Assembly: GCA_037833965.1 (NCBI GenBank)
Contig: AP031352.1
Coordinates: 13,124,501 to 13,188,500 of the forward strand
Direction of reading: 5' to 3'
DNA length: 64,000 nucleotides
Origin: Marchantia polymorpha subsp. ruderalis
Taxonomy: Eukaryota; Streptophyta; Marchantiopsida; Marchantiales; Marchantiaceae
Shown here: positions 54,787 to 64,000 of the stretch, piece after piece
Numbering within the stretch: the stretch's first letter is position 1
Layout: every line of letters starts with the position of its first letter
Position numbers and translations under genes: made by a program
Notes under the pieces: model-generated
Database searches by the model: none
What the model saw: the letters and a program-made list of their open reading frames with translations, nothing else
Told to the model about the DNA's origin: nothing

Positions 54787-55960
54787 TTATACATGACTTG
54801 AAGTTCCCGAGGACCACCGCACCATCCCTTCCCCGTACACCAGAGCGTTGCCTTCGTCTCCCCTGATCAGATAAGAATCAGTAGCGCTTCCAGCCGTTCC
54901 CACTCTTCCAGATAAAGGCCTGGCAGTGGTACAGAACCAGGCTGCAATCGGGCAGCATGGTGAAGGACTAGAGCTGGTATCGGAGACCTTGGACTGGTTG
55001 GCCATACGCATCATGCCTTCGGTAAAAGGGTTGAAAGTCGTGCTGGTCAAAGAGCCCCAAGTGCTCCTGAAAACCTTTGCGCTTTTGAATCTCGCTCGAG
55101 TTGTACGAGCTAAACATGCACGAGATGTAGGCCTCAGGCTTGGCCGTGGTCACTCCATGGGCTATTGCCACCAGATTCTCATTATGTCACGGTGGCATCG
55201 ATGTCATCTCCGGCAGAAGGCCAGCCGATCTGGCCGATGGCCACCCTCTTTATTGGGAACCCAACTTTCTCCAACGCTGCATACACTGCGTCGAGCTTAT
55301 GCGTGATGAGGTTGCTGACTCGGTCATTGAGTGAGTCGTCAAAGCTGAGCCGAAGGCCACAGTCCAGTCTCACGAGGCCACCGGCCCCGTACATGGAGTA
55401 TGGGTAGATGTTGCAGAAGAACTTGGATTTGACAGAAGCCAGCCATGCCACCATTGGTAACATTTAGATGGGGTCGGAGAATTGGCCACTGGAAGGAAGG
55501 TAGGAGGTCGTGATAACATCGAAAGCGTGGACCGTGGTGACTTTAATGTGGCACAGGCGAATTCCGTCCAAGATCTAGTGCAGAGTTTTCATCGCCGGCA
55601 GGAGCAGTGCTGGTTTCGTAACTCTATTAGAGCTGAGCACCTCGTTTCCCACGATGCTACTGGAATTGAATGACAGGATGTTGCCATTGAATCAATCTCG
55701 GGGGACATTAAACTGGAGTGGGCTGTGGAAAACTCTTCATTTGCAATGCGGACGGACAATTGTATGGCGCTGTTAGTGAAAGCTAGGAGGTCTCGTTGTA
55801 TGTGTGCTACAGGCGTACGCAGGGGATACCAACTTGTCGCAATCTGTCTACTTCTTGAAGTCTGCTGAGCATGTCGCCATCCAGACAGATTCTTGTCCTC
55901 GAATCTACAGTAAAAATGCACGTAGAGAATGACCGAATCATGACTATCCAGGAGAAAATA
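54787..55960 (-). pseudogene. GH17 beta-1,3-glucanase relic 1, right copy
   Basis: It is the same relic as 36105-36995. The pieces are SRHAQQTSRS/HIQRDLLAFTNSAIQLSVRIANEEF, VGNEVLSS in another frame, SVKSKFFCNIYPYSMYG, LDAVYAALEKVGFPIKRVAIGQIGWPSAGDD (Gln for the nucleophile Glu) and KPEAYISCMFSSYNSSEIQKRKGFQEHLGLFDQHDFQPFYR. This copy extends further at its C-terminal end than the left one, into an unassigned open tail to 54787. The frame between LITHKLDAVYAAL and GQIGWP is uninterrupted here but not in the left copy, so the left copy is slightly more decayed. Confidence 0.75.
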
Positions 55961-55967
55961 ACTTTGA

Positions 55968-57578
55968 CCTCTGCATCTGTAGAAATTACGATTCAATACA
56001 GCGAATTTACTTCTGTGACACGAGATTTCACATGTTACGACCCTCTGCATCCTCGAAGCCGTATTCACACGAACGAGAACAAGGTTCATCGTGAATTGAA
56101 GTGCCTCATTAAGATATTAAGATAAGAAATCAGATCATTAAATTCGACAAGCAGAGTTGAAGTTAGATGCAGACCTGCTGATTCAACGTTCGCTGTAACT
56201 GTTCAGAAGAGGACAAGAAACTTTATTTGCAAGATATGAGAGACGAGCTTCATGCTTGGTGCCATGAGTCCAGAGCCAAACTGAAATGAATTGCTCCGTC
56301 TATGTTGTTGGGGGTCTTCTCTGTGTGAAATCATGACTAATATGGTGTGTTGCGCCATGCTCTACCTGTTAGGAACCTAAACACATGAAAACCTCGGTCA
56401 AAACGTCCACAAAGCAGCGAACAAATACAGTGGGAGGATCGGCGATGGCACAGTAAGTTAACTGCTTGAGCGTCAAGCTTCAGCGAAAAAATATTTTTGA
56501 CCGTTTGCTTTCAAACTTCGGTAATCATTCTCTGGCAAAACTGTGCAGACACTCTTCGCGTTTCTCAAAAGTACAAGATTTGATTGCCAATGCCTCGTTC
56601 AAGTCAGCTTAGGAGCACAGGTGGAAAGTTGGGCTCAAGGAGTTCCAGTGACAGTGAGAGCAGTGAAAAGTTTCGATATTGATTCTGGATACAGATTCAC
56701 GATCTCAAAAAGCACATCCAATGCAGAATGTTGTGAGAATCAGCAAGTTTCCGGTCTTGGAGCAAACTGAATATGGGACATTGAAACTGTAAAGCACCTA
56801 GTTGGCGCGTAAAGTCGCGGTTCAGAAAGCTGTGGAACGATTCAATTCTTGGACTTGATCTACCTTGAATTGGCTGATGGTGTTGCCTCTTGTAATGTGA
56901 ATTTAGAAGTGAATAATCTGTAACTCGCGGTTGCATCATCGTCGTTCAATCAATTGACGTTTACAATCGACTTCGCAAGGAATGTAGATGTTTCATACAA
57001 TCCAGGAATAAAATACCTGGACTCCAAGATCGAGGCATGGTTTTGATCTTCGAAGTCGAGCATCAAGTTCCGAGTATGTTGTATACCTCGTTCTCTATGA
57101 GCATTGGAACAAAAATTGTCAATTACATGAGACTTGGCATCATTGTTTTCATATCCGCTGACATGAAGGTTAAGGTAAATTTTGCTCGACATGGAGCTTG
57201 ATCATATTTCTGATCTTTCTTGTTCCTATATGCATCATTCAAGATATAATTTCAGCATAGTTGTTGATCATATGGTCCACGTTCGTGATTCGGGCAGATA
57301 TGGGACATTGGCGCAACAGTACTTAAAAGGAATATGATGGTGAACGACATACCTTCTACATTGTTGTTTATAGCTTTCTGACAGCACGGGAATTTATTCT
57401 CCTGAATCCAGGTAGAGCTTTCCGTCCATATTTCAAAGGAAACTCAAAGAAGTAAAGGATATCATCTCTTGATGCATTTCTACAATCAACATTGTCCGTC
57501 GTACCAGACGTAACTCGCTCAAACACGTCCAGATCTCAGATCGAAATCATGCCGGGTTAGATTGCTCCGACGTTAAGT
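55968..57578. other. 1.6-kb segment present only in the right duplicate
   Basis: There is no recognisable gene. The largest frames are about 75-80 codons (56543-56770 on plus, 56697-56939 and 56950-57192 on minus) without known motifs. It lies between GH17 relics 1 and 2. No terminal repeat or flanking duplication was seen. Confidence 0.5.
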
Positions 57579-57914
57579 TATGTGGTTGTGATGTTACTTA
57601 TTTTATTCAAGTAGGTGTACCATTGTCCATTATGTACCTTCGTGGAGCCGTTGTAACGAGTAGTGACGAATTTGTTACACAGAAATAGCCGGTAGTCGAT
57701 TTTTCGATGTGGTAGTGGAATCATTCTTCTTATGCTCTATTTGGATTTACATCCTAGTGCATACAATATCATCTAAACAAATATTTTCAAGAGAGCTTGC
57801 ACGCCTCATCAAGTTCTTCCACCGTCTTCAAAGAAAAATTACCACAAGTCCTTCACGGGAAAAAAATCCACATACTTCCGTTACCAATCTACAACACCTA
57901 CAGTCATGGACATG

Positions 57915-58192
57915 AACGGATGTTGATCGAGTTGTGAGGGATGACGTTCAGGTCGACTGTCGCACCTCCTAGTTCAATTGAACATGGGCACTGGTGATGC
58001 CGGCGGTCAGCTTGATACGGCTGCTAACGGTGTGGTGGAAAATTCCAGAACCACTCGGGCTCGGTCTGGAATCTTGCTTTCGTCCTCTCGGAAGTAGATT
58101 CCTAATGAGGCATCTGCTGAGAACGCGGAAGAAATCTTCGAAAATTGGGGTGATACTTGTGGGCTTTGAATACAGCGAGATGAAGAACTCAT
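57915..58192 (-). pseudogene. GH17 relic 2 (N-terminal fragment), right copy
   Basis: It is essentially identical to 37390-37667: SADASLGIYFREDESKIPDRARVVLEF, then, after a loss, RIKLTAGITSAHV in another frame. It has the same acceptor-like TTCTTCCGCGTTCTCAG before the mature start. The defects are shared by both copies, so this relic was already broken before the segmental duplication. Confidence 0.6.
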
Positions 58193-61100
58193 TTTGAGCT
58201 CAGATCCTGAGCTTCAAATGAGTGGAGCCCTTTAGTTTTGTCTCTCATTCTCAGAGAACATTCTATGACTTATGAGTATCAGGTATTAAATACATTCGAT
58301 TTGCTGAATAGCAAGTTAGGATATAGCATCATTGATGTTTGGTTTTGTTTCAACAACACGACGGATTACTCCTTTCGATCTGAAATTGCTCCAGCACCTT
58401 CATCGATTCGATCGATAATGTTAAACATGGTTTTTCTGCTTTCAGAAGCCAAGCGGATAGCGAGGATTCGATGCTCTGGTATGTATAGCCACTTTGGTAG
58501 TGCTCGTTTCTTGATTTGAAAAATAGAATCTTTTTTCTGGGAACATAGTCAACCAATGTGAAAAACTATTATGTTCGAGAACTGTAAAGCCCTTCTTTCG
58601 TAAAGGCAAAGAAGTGTGCGGAAATCCTAAAGCCATTTCTGGCCTTCGGCCCTTCGGACCAAAGAAGTTTCCCTCTCCCGTTGGTCGAGACCTCTTGCCC
58701 GCATTTGTTGATTAAGCGGAGAGTAACAGTCATCCTTTATTTGCTAACCTGTGAACACTGGTATCAGTATAGTACTCAATTAACAAGCCCTTGTGATGAA
58801 TGCTGAGGTATATTATATGCACCCCGGGGAGGTCTCTAGATTTATTGAACAATGAAATGGGCTATGTTTGGATTGAAACTTGTATTATTAATTACGTCAT
58901 GCTTTCAGCGTCCTGCTTCTAATTTCCCACTATGGTCTAGATCTGGTCCGTAGAAGACTCGAATAAAGTACGACATACAATGTCAATGTCAATGTTAATA
59001 CTACATACAGCCTCTAGCGACTAGCTCGGCTCTCGTGCTGTAGCTTTAATTTTGTACTCCAGCGTTCCAGACATGGAAATCACACCAATTCATGTTTGTT
59101 TCGAAAGTCAAGCTCATGGACAACTTGACAACGACTTAAGCACGTCCGAAGATGCTACAGCCTTAGCGTCCCAATATGGAAAATGTGACAAGAAGCCGTC
59201 TTCAGCTGAAATATCTGTTGGGACACCGACTAGAGTTGCTTCATTGCGGTGACTACAAGGAAAGCTTCGAAGACTTTGACTCCAATCATTCAATCGTGCG
59301 TCAAGTACCTCATCCATAGGGCCAGATGGTCCTGTCGTCTTCCCAACCTGCTGCAAGAAATATCTTCACAGTTTATGATCTTAGGTAACTCAAGGGGAGG
59401 TTGAGATTGTAAAAGTCCTTACGGCCTCCGTACTCCGTTAGACGCTCATAAAGTGAAGTAGTAAGAAACCTCACCTTCTTCAGCCGAAATTCTCCCATTT
59501 ATGTGGAGAATGCTCAGGCCATTCTCCACGTAGACGGAGATCATTCCGCGCATGCCGCTCAGAATTCCAGCAGAGTTTTCGTATTTATTTTCTCACTATT
59601 TCATTTTTTCCCTCATATTCAATGACTCAAAATAATCATAGGTAACCTCATAGTCATCTCAATTTTAGCCACTAGCACTGTCCTTGTATTCAAAAGTCTG
59701 GGTCCAGATTGGAGAGGCCGAGTCCTGTCCGTAAGGCTCGGGAGAATTTTGATTAATATAAGGGCAGATTAGAAAATATGTGCAGTTTCTCACCGCCTCG
59801 ACCATTGCCAATATACCATTATCCTTCACTTTTCATGGCTTTCATTAAAACTCGTATACGGTAACAGCGGCGTCTAGAGGCTTTCAGGTTTATAAACACT
59901 TGCAGGTATGGCAGCCGAACGTAGTGGCCGTCTACTACTGAGGGAGTGCTTACGTATGTCCCGGAAATTTCAACCTGCCCAAGTCCTAGACGAGAGTACT
60001 CGCTTTGAAGATGTGACATGGGCCACTCACCTCAGAGTTGAAATCGTAACTGGGGTAACTTCCAATTCATCAACTTCTGGCATGTCCATACAGTTAGCAC
60101 TTATAAAGTATAAAATCAGACAGGTGGTCAAAGCTTGCCATGTGAAAAGCTCCGGACCTCAGGTGCAAAGGTTAGACTGGTGACTTGGATTCTCTGGTTG
60201 CTGATTCGAGACAACTGAGACCTTTGTAGATTGGAGCCGACAGATGCTTGCGTCACAGGAGTTCCTTGAGAATATTATCCGAAAGTATATGACAGCTCAG
60301 CCAGATTTCATGTGACCACAACAACTTTCACTGGCTTCGACCCGCCGGTTGTCTCTCGATGCGTCCTTCAAGATCAAGCCCTAGGTCACCAAAACTCAGG
60401 GGTATTATGTAGAGCGAGATGCTCTCTAAAGAGTAAAATAACTGTTTTAGAATTTTTTTAAAGTAGCGCATGCAAGATCTTGGTAACTGAAGATCATATG
60501 GTACAGAGTGGTGGTTGGTCGACTCTAAGACTTATCCAGAAGACCAAAATAGAATCAATACCTTGGTCATAAAGAAGTTCTCACTAGTATGGTATTTTTT
60601 CTTTATATCAACTTCCACAACTGATTTGTACCATGTTAGTGTGGTTGAATACGAAGTTCAGATATTGGATATACCACATTCCAAGAGTTCCATACAGCAG
60701 CAGTACGGTCCGTGTACAATACAAAAGTTTATTCCAAAATAGTGGCAACGAAGAGGAGAACGAGACACAAAAGCTATTTAAGTGAAGGACTTTCAATCAC
60801 TTCATTTTCTGCATCTGGTCCCCTTTCCTGCCTCTCAACGTTGCCCCTTTCCTTCACTGCGGACACCTCTGAAGTTTGCAGCATGGAAGTACCAAGACAA
60901 AAGTATGGTACTTTGCCTGCTCGTCCATTCCATATTGGCTTTCTGCCTTTTGGTGGAAAGCAAATCTGTGGGCCTACTTTCAACAGCAGAAATACTAGTG
61001 GTGAGGTGGGAGTAACTTTGAATGTAGTATTAATGAAGTGTAGACTATGGACTACACGATCAGTGTAGTCCATAGATGGAGTGATGAGATGGTTGACTTC

Positions 61101-61891
61101 TGTAGAGATTAGAATGCTCTTTTGAATTACGTTCTTGTTTCTATCTGACTCACCTTTTCTTCCCTATCCCTACCAGAGAATTGCTTGGTTGACTTTCTTA
61201 GTTAGATTCAGATACACATTAAGGAGGTCATTCCACTTTCCAATTCGCAGTATCGAGGGAAACGAAAGAGAAAACGTTCTGATCTTTGTGAGGTACACAT
61301 CCCAGAGCCGTATATGCGAAGACAGACGGATGCTAATGGTTATCCGGTGGAGGTACAGCGTAACATGCCCCAAGCTGGGTCCCTGACTCATCGATGGACA
61401 ACCAGTTCGACCCCCAGCAACTTGGTTTCCTTGATGCACAATGGAGGACGAAAAAAGTGAGTTCAGCGTGAGTTGTGGGTAAGTTCGTGAGATGTGAAAA
61501 TATACGCTCGCGAAGGCAAACAAATGCTTGAGGTGCAGAGGTGTGGGATCCGGAGGCGGATCGAGGCAGGTTCCACTTTTCTGAAAAAAGTCTGCCCGAG
61601 GCTTTCTTTACAAGTATTTGTACCGCAGTCAAATCAAAACCAGAGTGCGTGAAATCAGCTTCATTTTGCAGATGATCAATCATGATCTCGAGATTTTATT
61701 TCACTCGAAAGACTGTTATTCACTTGCATCTCTAAGCTTGATCTCATCTGATGCAGCTAGTTGGCTTCATTGACTAAGCATGCTCGCTTTATTAATCTCC
61801 CATGCGGGCGTGAGTTGGTATGATAAATGGCTTGATTTGCTTCGCTCTACATGACAGTGTTCACATCGTCCTGAACGTCGATACTGTGCTA
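58193..61891. other. Duplicated intergenic stretch without recognised gene, right copy
   Basis: It matches 37668-41132. It includes the right-only piece 58481-58690, which contains GGCCTTCGGCCCTTCGG, and the conserved hairpin 61045-61075. Open frames of 60-118 codons recur at matching places (for example 59052-59252, 59908-60183, 60712-61068) but have no known motifs. Confidence 0.5.
61045..61075. repeat. Perfect 13-bp hairpin, right copy
   Basis: CTATGGACTACAC, loop GATCA, GTGTAGTCCATAG, identical to 40286-40316. Confidence 0.75.
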
Positions 61892-62842
61892 TTAACCGAA
61901 ATTGATGGTATACTTCGCTTGGAAGTTGCTGGGATTGTACAATCCCCAGCTCCGCTCTAGACCAGCAGGCTTCAGATTCTCGTCAAACATTGCAAATATG
62001 TAAGCCTGGATTTCCAAGTTGGGCTTTAGAGGCGTTCCTCCGCTAGCTAAGCTCACCAGATTTTGGTTGTGAATCCGAGCGTTGTTCGTATCGGTGGCAG
62101 TGCCTCCTGAAGTGGGCCAGCCGATCTCCCCAACGACCACGCGCATGTTTCCCTGCCCCAATCTCCCCAGAGCTGCATAAACTGCGTCCAGTTGCTGTGC
62201 GAGAAGATTCGTATATATCTTGCCATTGTTTGAATCTGTGACGGAGCCAGATCCAAGACGGCCATATTGCAAAGTGATTTGCCCATTGGAGTATATGTAT
62301 GTGAAGTAAGGGTAGATGTTGCAGATGAAGTCCGATCCTACCGAGGCAAGCCAGTTCACCAAGGGCTGCATCCTTCCGGTGTCAACGAACTGGCCATTGG
62401 ATGGGGGGAAGCTGTTCGTGACGACGTCGAAAGCGTGAGCTGTTGTTACCTTGATCCCACTCTTACCTGCCTGATTCAGCGCCTCTCTCAGATTCTTCAT
62501 TGAAGGCAGCAGTGCGTTTTTCACATTGTCCGCCGTCGAAGTGAATACTTCGTTTCCCACCGTCACAGCGACGATGTTACTGGAGCCATAGGGGACGATG
62601 TTGCTGTTGACCCAGGTTCTGGCAGAGCCCACACTTGATAAGGCACTGACGAAATCTGCGTTCGTTATGCCCACGGTGAGTTGAATGCCGCTGTTGGAGA
62701 ACGCTTGGAGTGTGCCCTGGTAGGTGTGGTAGAGGCGGACGTGGGTGATGCCCAGATCTCGGAACTTCTGAACGACCTGGGTCCTGCTCGGGATGTTCGA
62801 CCCATCTTCCCCAAAACAAATCCCAGTCCAAGCGTCTGCCAT
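61892..62842 (-). CDS. GH17 endo-1,3-beta-glucanase, intact catalytic domain
   Basis: Hydrolyses internal beta-1,3-glucosidic bonds (callose, fungal glucans), normally in the apoplast. The 316-codon frame covers the whole GH17 (beta/alpha)8 domain. It has AWTGICFGEDGSNIP at residues 4-18, HVRLYHTYQGTLQAFSNSG at 34-52, the acid/base Glu at 98 in VGNEVF, the substrate-cleft segment FICNIYPYF at 172-180, the nucleophile Glu at 239 in VVGEIGWPTSGG, and the C-terminal YIFAMFDENLK...GLYNPSNFQ. No CBM43 or GPI tail follows. No signal peptide precedes it. GH17 genes usually have one intron just before the mature N-terminus, and an acceptor-like GTATGGCAG lies at 62836-62844, so a signal exon further right is likely. 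A candidate exon at 62920-62887 would give a 51-bp intron and a non-hydrophobic leader, so I doubt it. Confidence 0.9.
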   Translation of the reverse strand: MADAWTGICFGEDGSNIPSRTQVVQKFRDLGITHVRLYHTYQGTLQAFSNSGIQLTVGITNADFVSALSSVGSARTWVNSNIVPYGSSNIVAVTVGNEVFTSTADNVKNALLPSMKNLREALNQAGKSGIKVTTAHAFDVVTNSFPPSNGQFVDTGRMQPLVNWLASVGSDFICNIYPYFTYIYSNGQITLQYGRLGSGSVTDSNNGKIYTNLLAQQLDAVYAALGRLGQGNMRVVVGEIGWPTSGGTATDTNNARIHNQNLVSLASGGTPLKPNLEIQAYIFAMFDENLKPAGLERSWGLYNPSNFQAKYTINFG

Positions 62843-62965
62843 ACAATCACGGGAAAATCAGAACAGTAGCTGGCATCAACGTTCACCTTGAGAACAATTT
62901 AGCTGAAACTTTGAATGCATTGTATCACTAAAGCTTCAAGGTCATCGAAGTGCTGAATCGAGAAA

Positions 62966-64000
62966 TGCTTCTGCATTGTATCTCTAGAACCTCGAACAGA
63001 GGATATATAAGATGGTACTGATTCACATGTCACAGAGCTGTTGCTAATTAAGGTGCAAGAGTTGAATACTCACCAGTCGACCCAATTCTTAGTGTCAGAG
63101 CACAAATGCATAGAATGAACTTTAAGCTCAGACATTTTGAAGGCAAACTACTCCCATGTCGAGAAGCCATTGATCAGGTGAGTGAATTAGAATGCGATTC
63201 TCTCTGTAGAGACTACTTGCTGCTTGCCAAGTTGCTGAGTTCAGTCACAGAGCTGCTCATTTATAGAGACGAAGGGCAAGACCTATCGAGATCTGAAGTC
63301 TCAGGACTTTTCTAAGTCATCAACAAGTCGTTCAAACAACTGCAGGTCACAGTGTGAGTGGTAAATGCATGCTGCGGTTCTACGTGAAGCCAGGGTCATA
63401 GGGAAACATGGCTATGTTTGACCTTCTTGCTTTCGTCTGATCTGCAGGACAGATTTTATCTCCATATAATTACAAAAGTGAAGTTTATATTGACTTCTTT
63501 TTTGATATTGCCATAATTTTTGTTTTACTTCAAAAAGTCTTCGAGTAAGACTACCCTCAGTTGTAAATTAGATCAGGGCTTGCTGAAAGTTCACGTGAGT
63601 TTGTAGCAGTCAAGTTTCGTACAGTCACCAAGGGAAGCCAAAATCACATCAAGCCCTAGAATATATAATGTGAACATGCATCTAGGCCCAGTAGCTTGAG
63701 AATAAGTAATAATTTTACAATACTTTTAACTACAAAAGACTAATTGTTCAAACAATTAGGTTCATCTCGCTTAGAAGTTTGGTCTTCGTTTGCAATTCTC
63801 TTCTACAAGAAAATGTATTTAGACTATAAGAGTCAAAAGTCAGCGACAAGTAGTAAAATCTGCTTTTCAAACTAATGTCATTGATGAGAATAAAAGAAAA
63901 GAGAAAATAAGATATGATATTTCTAACTTTTGATATTTTCTAAGGACTTTTATGTTGAAAACCGCTTTAAAGATACTTAAACAAAATTACAATAATTCAA
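62966..64000. other. Right-end intergenic stretch
   Basis: A TATATAAG at 63003-63010 could be a promoter element. The only frame of note is 63106-63315 (69 codons, beginning MHRMNFKLRHFEGKLLPC), which matches nothing I know and starts about 100 bp after the TATA-like site. The last 600 bases are AT-rich and show no gene. The GH17 signal exon and promoter (minus strand) may lie here. Confidence 0.4.

Larger units (their letters stand above)
55020..62965. repeat. Segmental duplication, right copy (7.9 kb)
   Basis: This is the counterpart of 36105-42205, in direct orientation about 19 kb away. It includes segments that the left copy lacks: 55968-57578, 58481-58690 and a short piece near 60185-60235. 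The indel edges do not look like a mobile-element insertion with target duplication, so loss from the left copy is the simpler reading for the 1.6-kb piece (inference). It ends just upstream of the intact GH17 gene. Confidence 0.9.

Noticed and set aside
54787-54970. CBM43/X8 domain after GH17 relic 1
   Set aside because: The tail has a CCPIAAWFCT segment, but the Cys pattern and W-C-V opening of X8 are not convincing.
62887-62920. First exon of the intact GH17 gene (MHSKFQLNCSQ)
   Set aside because: The implied intron is 51 bp, short for a plant, and the leader is not hydrophobic, so it does not look like a signal peptide.

Overview
The window looks like nuclear DNA of a land plant. It carries a multi-exon plant-type lipoxygenase with short GT-AG introns, a family of plant GH17 beta-1,3-glucanases, and a Ty3/Gypsy-type gag with a tRNA-Asp-like primer site. 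I cannot name the species; a bryophyte or other non-seed plant would fit, at low confidence.

Positions 1-34146 are GC- and CpG-rich and consist almost entirely of nested copies of one mobile-element family. Each unit starts TGTGGTACCCCAC and ends GTGGGTTATTACA, an imperfect terminal inverted repeat with TG...CA edges. It has about 1.2 kb of 5' region, one long ORF and about 1.0 kb of 3' region, and no LTRs. Exact 5-bp target duplications pair the ends of five copies: GCGCT for H (811-25052), AGGAG for C (9346-23910), GGAGG for A (12115-22318), CTCCT for B (14628-19459) and GTCAT for F (26092-31505). All five sit inside another copy of the same family. F looks whole, with a 1051-codon ORF; the other copies (G, H, I, J, C, A, B, and Z at the left edge) are interrupted, decayed or partial. 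The ORF product has an alpha-helical, tryptophan-rich N-terminal part, a proline-rich and acidic middle written largely in short DNA palindromes, and a long C-terminal coiled coil. I recognise no transposase, integrase or reverse transcriptase in it.

The whole block ends inside a decayed Gypsy-like gag on the minus strand (34147-34963), followed by a primer-binding site and LTR-like remnants to about 36.1 kb.

Positions 36-64 kb are AT-richer host DNA. A segment of about 6.1 kb (36105-42205) recurs as a 7.9-kb copy (55020-62965). Each copy holds two broken GH17 relics and one better-preserved GH17 glucanase. Only the glucanase in the right copy (61892-62842) is open throughout; its left twin carries a one-base insertion. 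Between the copies lies a lipoxygenase gene on the minus strand (45655-50941 plus an unseen 5' exon). Its nine exons join in phase to at least 1156 codons, about 250 more than usual. The excess is an in-frame 33-bp minisatellite encoding EHREHRAKDGG-like units, inserted in the catalytic domain about 75 residues before the C-terminus. The rest is AT-rich intergenic DNA with several perfect or near-perfect hairpins and a 206-bp tandem repeat.

Functionally, the host genes suggest a locus for oxylipin synthesis (lipoxygenase) and cell-wall or callose hydrolysis (GH17), next to a heterochromatin-like cluster of self-nested mobile elements.
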